This document shows, in pieces, positions 1 through 9,460 of a stretch of 64,000 nucleotides of DNA (the stretch's first letter is position 1; each line of letters begins with the position of its first letter). The notes below the pieces were generated by a model. The model made no database searches and had not been told where the DNA came from. It saw only the letters and a program-made list of their open reading frames with translations. The DNA is taken from positions 1 to 64,000 of the forward strand of contig CANJBZ010000005.1 of the NCBI GenBank assembly GCA_947473475.1, given 5' to 3'. This stretch comes from Alphaproteobacteria bacterium. GTDB lineage: Bacteria; Pseudomonadota; Alphaproteobacteria; Micropepsales; Micropepsaceae. The position numbers and the translations under genes were made by a program.

Positions 1-138
1 GGCTTCCAACGGCGCAAACATGGATTGGGGGTGGGCCGAGGTGGACCGGGGCGAAATATGGCGCTTTCGTGCTTCCTAATCGTCTTCGGCAGCCCTACTC
101 TACCGCAGCGGTGGCCGGATCGGCTGGCCATATGGGAA

Positions 139-3100
139 ATGTCGGTTAAGACGGTCCTTGGACTTCCCAACGGGGTCAATCTGGCGACCTATGACTCCTA
201 TGCCGCGTTGCAAACCAATCCGAGCGATCCGGTCGCGCTGTCCGTTGAAAAAGCCTCCGTCGAAATTGCGGTCCTGACATCGCTGTCCGATGACGACACC
301 GGTGTGAATCTCGCCCTGCAAATCCTCAATGCTGCGGACAACGGTCAGACCCTCAATCTCGCCAATGCGCAGGATCTCGCCGACATTCTGGGAATCGACA
401 TCACGGGCATCACGAATAAGAAGTTCTATCCCGAGCCCTTGAAGGAAATTTTCGACCGCAACGACAATATCGCTCAGGCAAGCAACATCGGGGGAATCGA
501 AAGCGAGTGGCAGGACTTTCTAAGCCTGCAAGACAATATCGCTTCGACCTCGATTGCCGATCTGAACATTCACGTCAATCAGGCGCCGGAGGGCTTTGCC
601 ACTGCAGCTTTGATCGATGGCTTGCAAGGCACGTCATACGTGGTCAGCGCAGCCGATCTGCTGCAGGGGTTCAGCGATCCCGAAAGCGATCCGATGAGTG
701 TGGTCGGCCTGGTGTCGGACAATGGCACTGTGACCGACAATCTCGACGGCACGTTCACCATCGACCTGCCCGCCGATTTCAACGGCCCGGTGGAACTGAC
801 CTATACGGTTCAAGACAGTTTCGGCGCCAGCGCCCCAGCGAGCCAGTTGTTCGTCATCGACGCGAGCGTCATCGGCAACAATCCCCCCACGGGTAGTCCC
901 TCGGCCGTTCTCTCGAACGGGACGGAAGATTTCGCTTACATCGTCAGCGCGGCCGATCTGCTGCTCGGGTTCAGCGATCCCGACAGCGACACGCTCAGCG
1001 TCGCAAACCTTGCGGCATCGGATGGTTCTGTCGCCGACAATGGCGACGGCACGTTCACCATCACGCCGACGCAGGATTTCAACGGCGCGGTGACTCTCAC
1101 CTATGACGTCACCGATGGCATTGCCAGCATCGCGGCGACGCAGACCTACACGCTCGACCCGGTGAACGATGCGCCCACCGGCAGTGCCGCGGCAGTCCTG
1201 TCGAATGGGACGGAGGATTTTGCTTATCTGGTCAGCGCGGCGGATCTGCTGCTCGGGTTCAGTGACCCGGACAGCGACACGCTCAGCGTCGCAAACCTTG
1301 CGGCTTCGAATGGTTCAATCGTCGATAATGGCGACGGAACTTTCACCATCACACCAACGCAGGATTTCAACGGCGCGGTGTCTCTTACCTATGACGTCAC
1401 CGATGGCATTGCCAGCATCGCGGCGGCGCAGACCTACACGCTCGACCCGGTGAACGATGCGCCCACCGGCAGTGCCACGGCAGTCCTGTCGAATGGGACG
1501 GAGGATTTCGCCTATCTGGTAAGTGCGGCGGATCTGCTGCTGGGGTTCAGTGACCCGGACGGCGACACGCTCAGCGTCGCAAACCTTGCGGCTTCGAATG
1601 GTTCAATCGTCGACAATGGCGACGGAACTTTCACCATCACGCCGACGCAGGACTTCAATAGCCTCGTGACGCTCACCTATGACGTGACCGACGGCATTGC
1701 CAGCATTGGAGCTTCCCAAAGCTACTCCCTGGACCCGGTGAACGATGCGCCGACGGGCACGGCGACTGCCGTTCTTGGGGCTGGAACGCAAAACCTGCCT
1801 TACGTCGTACTCGCAAGCGATCTGCTGCTGGGCTTCAGCGATGTCGACGGCGATCTGCTCAGTGTGTCGGGATTAATCGCGTCCGATGGCTCAGTCACCG
1901 ACAACGGGGACGGCACCTTCACGATCACACCGTCGGCCGGCTTTTACGGCACGGTGACGCTTTCCTATGACGTGACCGATGGAATTGCGAGCGTGGCCGC
2001 CGTTGGGAGCTACGACTTGCTACCCGCGGGTTTGCTTCTGACCGGCACGGTCAAAGCAGACAATCTCGTGGGCAGCAACGGTAACGACACGATCGTCGGA
2101 GACAAAGGCAACGATACCGAGATCGGCAATGCGGGCGCCGACTCCATGCAGGGCGATACCGGCAACGATTCTCTTGACGGTGGGTCGGGCAACGACGTGC
2201 TGTTTGGCGGGTTGGGCGCCGACAAATTGCGTGGCGGCACGGGCGACGATCAGCTCAATGGCGATGACGGCAACGATACTCTCGACATCAGCGATGGCGG
2301 CAGCGATGCCGCAAGCGGAGGGGCCGGAAACGATAGCGTAATCGCGGGGGCGGCGCTGGATGCCGGCGATTCTGTCGACGGCGGTTTGGGCATCGATAAG
2401 CTGATTCTCGACGGAGACTATTCGTCCGGGCTTGTGTTTGCCGCCGCGACGATGACCAACATTGAAAGCCTGGTACTGACCGCGGGGCACACCTATGCCC
2501 TGGCGCTGGACGACGGCAACGTTGCGGCGGGAGCGACGCTGACCGTCGATGGCTCGACGCTGGGTGTGAGCGATGCGCTTATTTTCAACGGAGGCGCGGA
2601 AGCCGATGGACTTCTGAATGTCACCGGCGGCGCGGGCAGCGATGTGCTGGCCGGCGGTGGCAGCAATGACAGACTCACGGGCGGCGCAGGCGATGACGTG
2701 TTCGATCTTTCCGCTGGTGGGGCAGATTTCGCCAATGGCGGCGATGGGAACGATGTGTTCGTTTACGGCGCGGCGTGGGGCATCGGTGACAAAATCGATG
2801 GCGGCAACGGCGATGACACACTGATCCTCGATGGCGACTATACAGCGCTCACGACGCTCAAAGTGCTGAATGTCGAGGACGTGGTCCTCACCGCTGGGCA
2901 TAGCTACAACCTGAGGATCGCCGATACCGCGGGCTCACTTGGCGAAATTCTGCAGGTCGACGGTTCGGCTCTGGGCGTCGGCGAGTCGCTGATCTTCAAT
3001 GGCTCCAAGGAAACCGACGGCCAGTTGGTTCTCTTCGGTGGAGCGGGCGATGACTCGCTCACCGGCGGCGACCTCGCGGATACGCTGACTGGGGGAGACG

Positions 3101-3915
3101 GAAACGACTCGCTCGATGGTCATCTGGGGCCGGACTCGCTCGACGGCGGCGACGGTAACGACACCTATGTCGTCCGCGATGCAGCGGCGCAAATCACCGA
3201 CAGCAGCGGCATCGACACGATCCAGAGTTTCCTGAACAGCTACGCTCTTGGAACCGGGTTCGAAAATCTGACGTTTGCAGGCAAGGGTGTTTTCACCGGC
3301 GCCGGCAACGAACTCGACAACATCATCACCGGCGGCGCCTCCAGCGACAACCTCAACGGTGCAGCCGGCATGGATACGCTGAACGGCGGCGGTTCAAACG
3401 ACACGCTGCTGGGTGGCGATGACAACGACCAGTTGAATGGCGGAACAGGAAACGACTCGCTTGACGGCCAATCCGGCGACGACGTCCTCGATGGCGGAGC
3501 GGGCTCCGACATCCTGGCCGGTGGCGATGGTGCGGACGGCCTCATGGGCGGCACAGGCACCGACATACTCACGGGCGGCGCAGGCGCCGACAATTTGGCC
3601 GGTGGCACGGGCGCGGACAAGTTCATCTTTGCAGCCGCCGCAGATACAGCGGGCGACACAATTGCCGATTTCAGTCACGCCGAGCATGACAAGATCGACG
3701 TGTCCGGCATCGATGCAAATGCAATCGTGGCGGCGGATCAGGCATTCGTCTTCATCGGCGCTGCTGGATTCCATGGCGTCACGGGCGAACTGCATTTCGT
3801 CGTTACAGGAAGCGGCATCGACGTCGAAGGCGACACAGACGGAAACGGCGCAGCAGATTTTTCCATCGCCGTGTCGGGCGTGGGCAGTCTCGTCGCCGCC
3901 GACTTCATACTGTAG
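139..3915 (+). CDS. RTX protein with five cadherin-like repeats, probable type I secretion substrate
   Basis: Large acidic, Gly/Asp-rich protein of about 1,258 residues. After about 145 residues of unassigned N-terminal sequence come five tandem cadherin-like domains (bases 577-2029, about 96 residues each). Then follow blocks of GGxGxDxLx calcium-binding nonapeptides (bases ~2,040-3,620), interrupted by two copies of a module containing VLTAGHxY and LIFNG. The last ~90 residues (DxIADFSH, then IDANA, ending in DFIL) resemble the serralysin-type C-terminal region. Proteins of this build normally leave by type I secretion and bind Ca2+ outside the cell; no exporter is in the window. The frame is open back to base 1. 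I chose the ATG at 139 because the 46 codons before it do not look like RTX sequence, but there is no clear ribosome-binding site, so the gene may begin upstream of the window or be frameshifted near its start. Function inferred: adhesion or matrix protein. Confidence 0.8.
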   Translation: MSVKTVLGLPNGVNLATYDSYAALQTNPSDPVALSVEKASVEIAVLTSLSDDDTGVNLALQILNAADNGQTLNLANAQDLADILGIDITGITNKKFYPEPLKEIFDRNDNIAQASNIGGIESEWQDFLSLQDNIASTSIADLNIHVNQAPEGFATAALIDGLQGTSYVVSAADLLQGFSDPESDPMSVVGLVSDNGTVTDNLDGTFTIDLPADFNGPVELTYTVQDSFGASAPASQLFVIDASVIGNNPPTGSPSAVLSNGTEDFAYIVSAADLLLGFSDPDSDTLSVANLAASDGSVADNGDGTFTITPTQDFNGAVTLTYDVTDGIASIAATQTYTLDPVNDAPTGSAAAVLSNGTEDFAYLVSAADLLLGFSDPDSDTLSVANLAASNGSIVDNGDGTFTITPTQDFNGAVSLTYDVTDGIASIAAAQTYTLDPVNDAPTGSATAVLSNGTEDFAYLVSAADLLLGFSDPDGDTLSVANLAASNGSIVDNGDGTFTITPTQDFNSLVTLTYDVTDGIASIGASQSYSLDPVNDAPTGTATAVLGAGTQNLPYVVLASDLLLGFSDVDGDLLSVSGLIASDGSVTDNGDGTFTITPSAGFYGTVTLSYDVTDGIASVAAVGSYDLLPAGLLLTGTVKADNLVGSNGNDTIVGDKGNDTEIGNAGADSMQGDTGNDSLDGGSGNDVLFGGLGADKLRGGTGDDQLNGDDGNDTLDISDGGSDAASGGAGNDSVIAGAALDAGDSVDGGLGIDKLILDGDYSSGLVFAAATMTNIESLVLTAGHTYALALDDGNVAAGATLTVDGSTLGVSDALIFNGGAEADGLLNVTGGAGSDVLAGGGSNDRLTGGAGDDVFDLSAGGADFANGGDGNDVFVYGAAWGIGDKIDGGNGDDTLILDGDYTALTTLKVLNVEDVVLTAGHSYNLRIADTAGSLGEILQVDGSALGVGESLIFNGSKETDGQLVLFGGAGDDSLTGGDLADTLTGGDGNDSLDGHLGPDSLDGGDGNDTYVVRDAAAQITDSSGIDTIQSFLNSYALGTGFENLTFAGKGVFTGAGNELDNIITGGASSDNLNGAAGMDTLNGGGSNDTLLGGDDNDQLNGGTGNDSLDGQSGDDVLDGGAGSDILAGGDGADGLMGGTGTDILTGGAGADNLAGGTGADKFIFAAAADTAGDTIADFSHAEHDKIDVSGIDANAIVAADQAFVFIGAAGFHGVTGELHFVVTGSGIDVEGDTDGNGAADFSIAVSGVGSLVAADFIL
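577..2029 (+). repeat. Five tandem cadherin-like domain repeats inside the RTX gene
   Basis: Units start at about 577, 877, 1165, 1453 and 1741; the first is 300 bp and the others 288 bp. Each carries a (V/L)SAADLLLGFSDP-type core and an NGDGTFTITP core. Units starting at 877, 1165 and 1453 are nearly identical in DNA; the first and last are more diverged. Copy number could change by recombination. Confidence 0.85.
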
Positions 3916-3927
3916 CAAGACGTAAAA

Positions 3928-3963
3928 TGACAACGCCGCCGCGATTTTGCGGCGGCGTTGTCA
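3928..3963 (+). terminator. Hairpin after the cadherin-like RTX gene
   Basis: Perfect 15-bp stem (3928-3942 with 3949-3963) with a 6-nt loop, 13 bases after the stop codon. It is GC-rich, but no T-run follows on the plus strand, so it may be an mRNA 3' end barrier rather than a classical intrinsic terminator. Confidence 0.6.
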
Positions 3964-4078
3964 TATCACATCGTTATCACACCCACGGCGCGAAGACTGG
4001 TTTTAAGGTTCTCTCCGTGCAGTCGTGCATTGCGCAGTGCCGTCACAACGGTCTTCGTTTTGACAACTGCACGAAACA

Positions 4079-4120
4079 TGCGGGTTTGAGCGTATGGGCC
4101 CCCTCCTGCTCAAACCCGCA
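4079..4120 (-). terminator. Hairpin after the metalloprotease-like RTX gene
   Basis: A 13-bp perfect stem (4079-4091 with 4108-4120) with a 16-nt loop lies 6 bases beyond the stop of the minus-strand RTX gene. On the minus strand it is followed by TGTTTCG, a weak T-rich tail. It fits termination between two convergent genes. Confidence 0.6.
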
Positions 4121-4126
4121 GATGTT

Positions 4127-7030
4127 TCACAATATGAAATCGCCGCTTACCGGCGCTGCCGAACCATCCACGTTGAACGTGAAATCGGCTAAGCCGTCGC
4201 CGTCGGTGTCACCCGATACGGCTACGCCCGTTCCCGTGCTTGCATAGTTCAACTCGCCCGCGATTGCGTGAAACCCGGCGTTGCCGATGAGCACGAACGC
4301 TTGATCCCCGCCTGCATTCGCGTTGGCATCGATTGCGGAAAGATCGATCCTGTCGACTTGCGAATGGCTGAAGTCGGCAATTCTGTCCAACACGGGCCCC
4401 ACGGCGAAGTCGAAAAATTGGAACCGGTCGGCGCCGCTTCCCCCTGTAAGCACGTCCGCGCCCGCACCACCGTTCAACGTGTCGTTCCCGCCGCCGCCAT
4501 TTACGGAATCGTCTCCGTCGCCGCCGTCGATGCTATTGGCCGCTGAGGATCCGGTCAGCGAATCGTTCAAGGCCGATCCCGCAAGGTTTTCAAACAGAGT
4601 GAGCGTGTCGATTCCGGCAGCACCCGTATTCTGTGCCGTGCTCAGGCTCAGGTTTACGCTCACACCGCCTGCCGCGTGCGCATAGGACAACAGGTCGGCG
4701 CCGTTGCCGCCACTAAGGACATTGTTGCCGCCATCGCCTTCGATGGTGTCGGCAGCAGACGATCCGGTAATGTTTTCGATATTGAGAAGCACATCCCCCG
4801 CCGCGTCGCCGTTACTTGCGGTTCCGGCAGCAAGGCTCACATTCACGCCGCTTACCGATCCCGCATAGCTGGCGGTGTCCGTACCTGAAGCGCCGTCGAG
4901 CGTATCCGCGCCGGCAAGCCCGATCAGAACATTGTTGCCGGAATTGCCCGTGATCGCATTGGCGCCGGCATTGCCCGTGCCGTTGATCGCCCCTGAACCG
5001 GCAAGCGTCAGAGCTTCGAGATTTACGGCGAGCGCGTAGGTAATCGAGGAAAAGACGATATCGGCGCCTTCACCGGAATTTTCGCTCACACTATCGGTAG
5101 ATTTGTCCACAACGTAGGCGTCGTCTCCCACGCCGCCCATCATGGTGTCGGCGCTGCCGCCGCCGTCGATGCAGTCGTTGCCTGCGCCGCCGCTCAACCG
5201 ATTGGCCGAAGACGAGCCGGTAAGCGTGTCGTTGAAATCGCTGCCGATAAGGTTTTCGAATTGGGAAACGGTATCGATGCCTGCGCCGCCGGTATTCTGG
5301 GCCGACGTTAGGGCAAGGCTGATCTTTATGGCCGCCCCGGCATGCTCGTAGGAAAGTGTGTCGATGCCCCCGCCCGCGACGAGCACGTTGTTTGCCGCGC
5401 TGCCCTCGATGGTGTCGTTGAACGCCGAGCCGGTGAGATTTTCGATGTCGAGCAGCACATCGCCAGCGGCATCGCCGCCAGAGGCGATGCCCGTCATCAG
5501 GCTGATGCCGATACCCGCTGCCGAAACGGCGTAGGTTGCGGTGTCCTGTCCGCCCGCTCCGTCAATCGTGTCCGCCCCCGCAAGCCCGGCAAGGATATTG
5601 GCGCCGCTATTGCCCAGCAGATTGTTGCTGGATTCGTTGCCGGTTCCATTGAGAGCGGAGCTGCCGGTCAGGATCAGATTTTCAATGTTGGATGCAAGCG
5701 TAAATGAGACCGGCGATTGGACGGTGTCCGTGCCTTCATCCGCGTTTTCGATCACGGTGTCCGTAACAATATCGACCACATAGCGGTCATCGCCGTCACC
5801 TCCAAACAGGAAGTCCTTTCCGGCGCCGCCGTTCAGCGTGTCGTTGCCGGTAAAGCCCATCATGGTGTCGGTTTTTGACGTGCCGGTGAGGGAATTGGCC
5901 GCGTTATTGCCCAGAATGATCGGGAGGCCCGTCGAGGCGTTATTGAACTCCCGCATTTCGACGGCGGCATTGCCGATGTCGGCCAGCGCGCCGAGGTAGT
6001 AGGTTCCGGGCGTCAGATTGTCCGGCAGAACCAGATTTGCGAGTTCGGTTTGCGTTTGCCCCACGGACAAAGCGCCGATAGCAACCGTGGCCAGCAGCGT
6101 ATCGCTAGCCGTGATGGTGCTGTTGGAGGACAGATAAATTCCGGCAGTCGACGCCGCGGCATCGGCCGTTCCGGTGTTGTCGATCCGAAGGCTGATGCTG
6201 GCGCCCGCCGGCGTAAAATTTCCCACGAGCAAATCCGGCAGCGCCGCTTCGTCCCAGCCGATAGCGTCCATGACGATCATGTCGGCGTCGGAAATCGTGG
6301 TTACCGCTCCGGAAACTGCAAAAGCGCGGTAGGCATCTGTGACGGCGCTGCTCGCCCAATCGCCGAAGTCTCCGCTCGCATTGGTGTTGAACGACACCAA
6401 ATTCGTGGCGCCATCGTCGACGGAAAAATAGCCCGGCGTTGCCCCGGAAAAGCTGCGCGCGTGCGAAGCGGCGTAATGGAACAGATCTTCAGGCTCAAAG
6501 CTGTTCGGGGTGCCGCCCACGGTCTCACCGGCGAACAATTGCCGGCCCATGACCTCGGTGATTTCGTGCAGAAACACGCCGAAGAAATCATAGGCGCCTG
6601 AGGCTATTCCATCGCTTCTGTCGAAATCAAAATTGGTGGCGCCGGCGCGAAAGCCGATATAGCCGTCGATACCATTGCCGGAATAAAGGCCCAACGCTTT
6701 GGCTTCGGCTGTGGAAACGTAATAGTGGCCACCTGTCGGATCGGCCACCGGCAGCGATGCAATGGCGCTTGCATCGGCTCCCGTTATGGCGTCCGCAATG
6801 AGTGCGGACCGCAATTGCCCGTAGCTGGTGGAGATAAGATTGGTGAGGCTCTCGCCCAATGCGCCGGGGTCCAAGGGCTGACCCGCGATCTCGCCATATC
6901 CGACCGCGACATTGATCGTGACCGCATCGGTGTAATTCGTCTCCAGAAAGAAGACGGCCGATTGGACGGTCGCCGTGAAACCAGCCGGCGCACTGCCGAC
7001 GCTGCTGTCGTAACTGATATTGATGTTCAC
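4127..7030 (-). CDS. RTX protein with HExxE metalloprotease-like domain and CARDB domain
   Basis: 967 residues from a GTG start at 7030, chosen because GGGAG lies 6 nt upstream and the sequence before it does not look like protein. Residues ~1-260 resemble the NF038122-type metalloprotease family: HEITEVMGR at ~155-163 gives an HExxE zincin-like motif. Residues ~264-370 look like a CARDB (cell-adhesion) domain, and the remainder is RTX nonapeptides built from two similar ~215-residue modules. The last ~75 residues match those of the neighbouring RTX protein closely (IDANA, DQAFVxIG, AGFH, GDTDG, DFIL), so both probably use the same type I exporter. Inferred role: secreted calcium-dependent protease or adhesin. 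There is no Sec signal, as expected for this route. Proteolytic activity is unproven. Confidence 0.8.
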   Translation of the reverse strand: MNINISYDSSVGSAPAGFTATVQSAVFFLETNYTDAVTINVAVGYGEIAGQPLDPGALGESLTNLISTSYGQLRSALIADAITGADASAIASLPVADPTGGHYYVSTAEAKALGLYSGNGIDGYIGFRAGATNFDFDRSDGIASGAYDFFGVFLHEITEVMGRQLFAGETVGGTPNSFEPEDLFHYAASHARSFSGATPGYFSVDDGATNLVSFNTNASGDFGDWASSAVTDAYRAFAVSGAVTTISDADMIVMDAIGWDEAALPDLLVGNFTPAGASISLRIDNTGTADAAASTAGIYLSSNSTITASDTLLATVAIGALSVGQTQTELANLVLPDNLTPGTYYLGALADIGNAAVEMREFNNASTGLPIILGNNAANSLTGTSKTDTMMGFTGNDTLNGGAGKDFLFGGDGDDRYVVDIVTDTVIENADEGTDTVQSPVSFTLASNIENLILTGSSALNGTGNESSNNLLGNSGANILAGLAGADTIDGAGGQDTATYAVSAAGIGISLMTGIASGGDAAGDVLLDIENLTGSAFNDTIEGSAANNVLVAGGGIDTLSYEHAGAAIKISLALTSAQNTGGAGIDTVSQFENLIGSDFNDTLTGSSSANRLSGGAGNDCIDGGGSADTMMGGVGDDAYVVDKSTDSVSENSGEGADIVFSSITYALAVNLEALTLAGSGAINGTGNAGANAITGNSGNNVLIGLAGADTLDGASGTDTASYAGSVSGVNVSLAAGTASNGDAAGDVLLNIENITGSSAADTIEGDGGNNVLSGGNGADLLSYAHAAGGVSVNLSLSTAQNTGAAGIDTLTLFENLAGSALNDSLTGSSAANSIDGGDGDDSVNGGGGNDTLNGGAGADVLTGGSGADRFQFFDFAVGPVLDRIADFSHSQVDRIDLSAIDANANAGGDQAFVLIGNAGFHAIAGELNYASTGTGVAVSGDTDGDGLADFTFNVDGSAAPVSGDFIL

Positions 7031-7168
7031 GCGTAACTCCCGGCCGGCGAAATTCTGACGCCGGTTCCTGCCCCTGAGCGGCCACTTGCCGCGCCCACTA
7101 TAGCGCGACCGCGCCACCCCCGGCAGAAGATTTCCGAAGCCTGCAGTATTGTTAACGGCGCAAAGAAA

Positions 7169-7861
7169 TTAGACGGCGCGGTGGGAAGCAGCCCCTGCCT
7201 GCAACGCATGCGTTAACAGCGCCTGAACCGTCATCAGATCGCCAACAATGCCGGCACAGAGCGGCTCGATCTCCGGCGTGGGCTTCAGCATATCGGGCAC
7301 CATAATGGCCGCCATTCCGGCCGCGTGCGCAGCCCGGATTCCATGGTGGGAATCTTCCAGCACCAGACATTCGCCCGGCGCCGCGTTGAGCAGCGACGCC
7401 GCCTTCAGGAAACATTCCGGGTGGGGCTTGGCGAACGCCACATCATCGCGAGTCACCAGCACATCGACCAATGCGATCAGCCCCGTGCGCCTGAGATTGT
7501 CCTCGCTGCGGGCACGGTGGGTCGATGTGGCGACGCCAGCGGGAATACCGCGCTCCCTCAGGAACGTCAGCAATTCGCGTGCGCCGGGCTTCACCGGCAC
7601 TTCGTCGCGGCAAATGTGGTCGAAGTGAATCCGGCAGCGTTCACGATACACCGTGATCGGAAAATCCGGGCCGTAATGCGCTTGCAGCCGGGCATCCGTG
7701 CTGTCGCGCGCCCCGCCGATCAGGCTCAAATGGAGCGCATCCTCCATGACGTAGCCAAGGTCGGTGCAGGCATCGAACATGGCCTTGCGCACGACTGTTT
7801 CGGTATCGAGCAGCAGCCCGTCCTTATCGAAAATAACCGCTGAAAGGGGGGAGGGAATCAT
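7169..7861 (-). CDS. HAD-superfamily hydrolase, beta-phosphoglucomutase/phosphatase-like
   Basis: 230 residues starting at MIPSPLSAVIFDKDG. The DKDGLLLDTE motif supplies the nucleophile and acid/base aspartates of HAD phosphatases. PHPECFLKAASLLNA and LVLEDSHHGIRAAHAAGM are typical of subfamily I enzymes with a helical cap, as in beta-phosphoglucomutase and sugar-phosphate phosphatases. It probably acts on a small cytosolic phosphorylated metabolite; the substrate cannot be read from sequence. An in-frame extension to 7990 exists but overlaps the divergent gene, so I used the ATG at 7861. It is divergent from the MmgE/PrpD gene with about 45 bp between the starts. Confidence 0.85.
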   Translation of the reverse strand: MIPSPLSAVIFDKDGLLLDTETVVRKAMFDACTDLGYVMEDALHLSLIGGARDSTDARLQAHYGPDFPITVYRERCRIHFDHICRDEVPVKPGARELLTFLRERGIPAGVATSTHRARSEDNLRRTGLIALVDVLVTRDDVAFAKPHPECFLKAASLLNAAPGECLVLEDSHHGIRAAHAAGMAAIMVPDMLKPTPEIEPLCAGIVGDLMTVQALLTHALQAGAASHRAV

Positions 7862-7906
7862 CTGTCCAGGCCAGCTATAGTGCGAGTCGCACTCAGGTAT
7901 CACCCG

Positions 7907-9304
7907 ATGACCAAAGACACCACGTCCAATCCGTTTACCGCCGGCATGGCGCGCTTCATTGCCGGGCTGCGCTATGAGGCCATTCCGCAAGAGGTGCGCG
8001 AGCGGATCAAGCTGTTGATCCTAGACTCACTGGGTTGCGCCATTTTCGGCAGCGAACTCGAATGGAGCCGTATCCTGATGGACACGCTGTCCGGGGTCGA
8101 CAGCACGCCCGGCTGCGGCGTTTGGGGAACAAGCTTACGGCTTTCCGCCCCGCATGCGGCGTTGGTTAACGGAACGCTGGTGCAGAGCTTCGAGTTGGAC
8201 GACGTGCATCGGCAAGGGGTGCTGCATGTTGGCGCCGTGACGTTGCCGCCGCTGTTTGCGGTGGCCGAGCTGAAGCCGGGCATGAGCGGACAGGATTTTC
8301 TTGCCGCCGCGGTGGCGGGCTATGAGATTGGGCCCCGCGTCGGCATGTGCATGGGTCAGGAGCACATCGTTCAGGGCTGGCACTCGGGGGCTACCGTTGG
8401 CGTGTTTTCGGCGGCAGCGGGCGCGGCGGCCGGGCTGAAATTGTCACCGGAAAAAACGGTGCATGCGCTGGGCATTGCCGGAACACAATCGGCCGGCCTG
8501 ATGGCGGCGCAGTTCGGCGCCATGGTTAAGCGCATGCACGCCGGGCGTTCGGCGCAAAGCGGGCTTTATGCGGCGCTGCTGGCCGAAAACGGTTTCACCG
8601 GCATCACCGACGTGTTCGAAAATCCCTATGGCGGGTTTTGCACGACGTTTTCGCGTTCGACCGACCGTTTCAACCGCGAAGAGCTGACATCCGGCTTGGG
8701 CGATCGGTTCGAGACGATGCGGATTTCGCTGAAGTTCTATTCCTGTGTCGGCACCAATCACACCGCGCTCGACGCCATCCGCAACATGCAGGCGCGCCGT
8801 CCCTTCGGCCCCAAGGACGTGGAAAAAATCGTCGTGCGGGCGTCGGAAGCCACGCGTGAACATGCGGGGTGGGCCTACAAGGCCGAAGGCATGACCTCGG
8901 CGCAGCTGAATATGTCTTACTGTCTGGCGACGCTGCTGCTCGAAGGCGATGTCTTCGTGGAGCAATTTTCGGAAGGGAAACTCGCCGACCCTGAGCGGCT
9001 GGCGCTGGCCGCCAAAGTGGAGGTGGTGGAAGACCCCGCCATCACCGCACGCGGCTCCAAATTCCGCCACATGGTGCATGTCGCTGTGCATCTGACCGAT
9101 GGCACGGTGCAGGAAGACACCGTCGAAGCGCCGCGCGGCAGCGAGAAGAGTTTTGCCAGCGCGGAGGATGTCGCGGCAAAATTCACGAAGCTGACCGCGG
9201 CACGTATGCCACCAGGCGATGCGAAGCAACTCGCCGAATTGGTCCTAAATCTGGAGCAGCTGCCAAACATCGACGTGCTGCTTCACGCCCTTGCGCGGCG
9301 TTAG
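7907..9304 (+). CDS. MmgE/PrpD family protein
   Basis: About 465 residues spanning the whole MmgE/PrpD fold (2-methylcitrate dehydratase / cis-aconitate decarboxylase family). Typical family segments include ILDSLGCAIFGSE near the N-terminus, ELDDVHRQGVLHVGAV, HSGATVGVFSAAAGAA and MKRMHAGRSAQSG. The family dehydrates or decarboxylates small tricarboxylates, but many members are unassigned; no prpB or prpC lies nearby, so a methylcitrate role is not supported. The start is either the GTG at 7880 or the ATG at 7907, neither with a strong ribosome-binding site; I used the ATG. Stands alone on its strand. Confidence 0.85.
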   Translation: MTKDTTSNPFTAGMARFIAGLRYEAIPQEVRERIKLLILDSLGCAIFGSELEWSRILMDTLSGVDSTPGCGVWGTSLRLSAPHAALVNGTLVQSFELDDVHRQGVLHVGAVTLPPLFAVAELKPGMSGQDFLAAAVAGYEIGPRVGMCMGQEHIVQGWHSGATVGVFSAAAGAAAGLKLSPEKTVHALGIAGTQSAGLMAAQFGAMVKRMHAGRSAQSGLYAALLAENGFTGITDVFENPYGGFCTTFSRSTDRFNREELTSGLGDRFETMRISLKFYSCVGTNHTALDAIRNMQARRPFGPKDVEKIVVRASEATREHAGWAYKAEGMTSAQLNMSYCLATLLLEGDVFVEQFSEGKLADPERLALAAKVEVVEDPAITARGSKFRHMVHVAVHLTDGTVQEDTVEAPRGSEKSFASAEDVAAKFTKLTAARMPPGDAKQLAELVLNLEQLPNIDVLLHALARR

Positions 9305-9460
9305 CCGTTTCGCTACCGCGCCAGCGTTCAGGTTGCGTTCCTGGGACCTGTTTTTCTTGAACCGTATGGTTCGTGTCCGGTGTTACGATTCTCAGGGCGC
9401 TACAAAGCGATTCTCCACTGCGCCCATGCGCGACGTCCATCCGGTGAGAGCGAGGACACA

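Noticed and set aside
577-2029. CRISPR-like regular repeats
   Set aside because: Units are 288-300 bp, in frame and encode cadherin-like domains; no short direct repeats with unique spacers.
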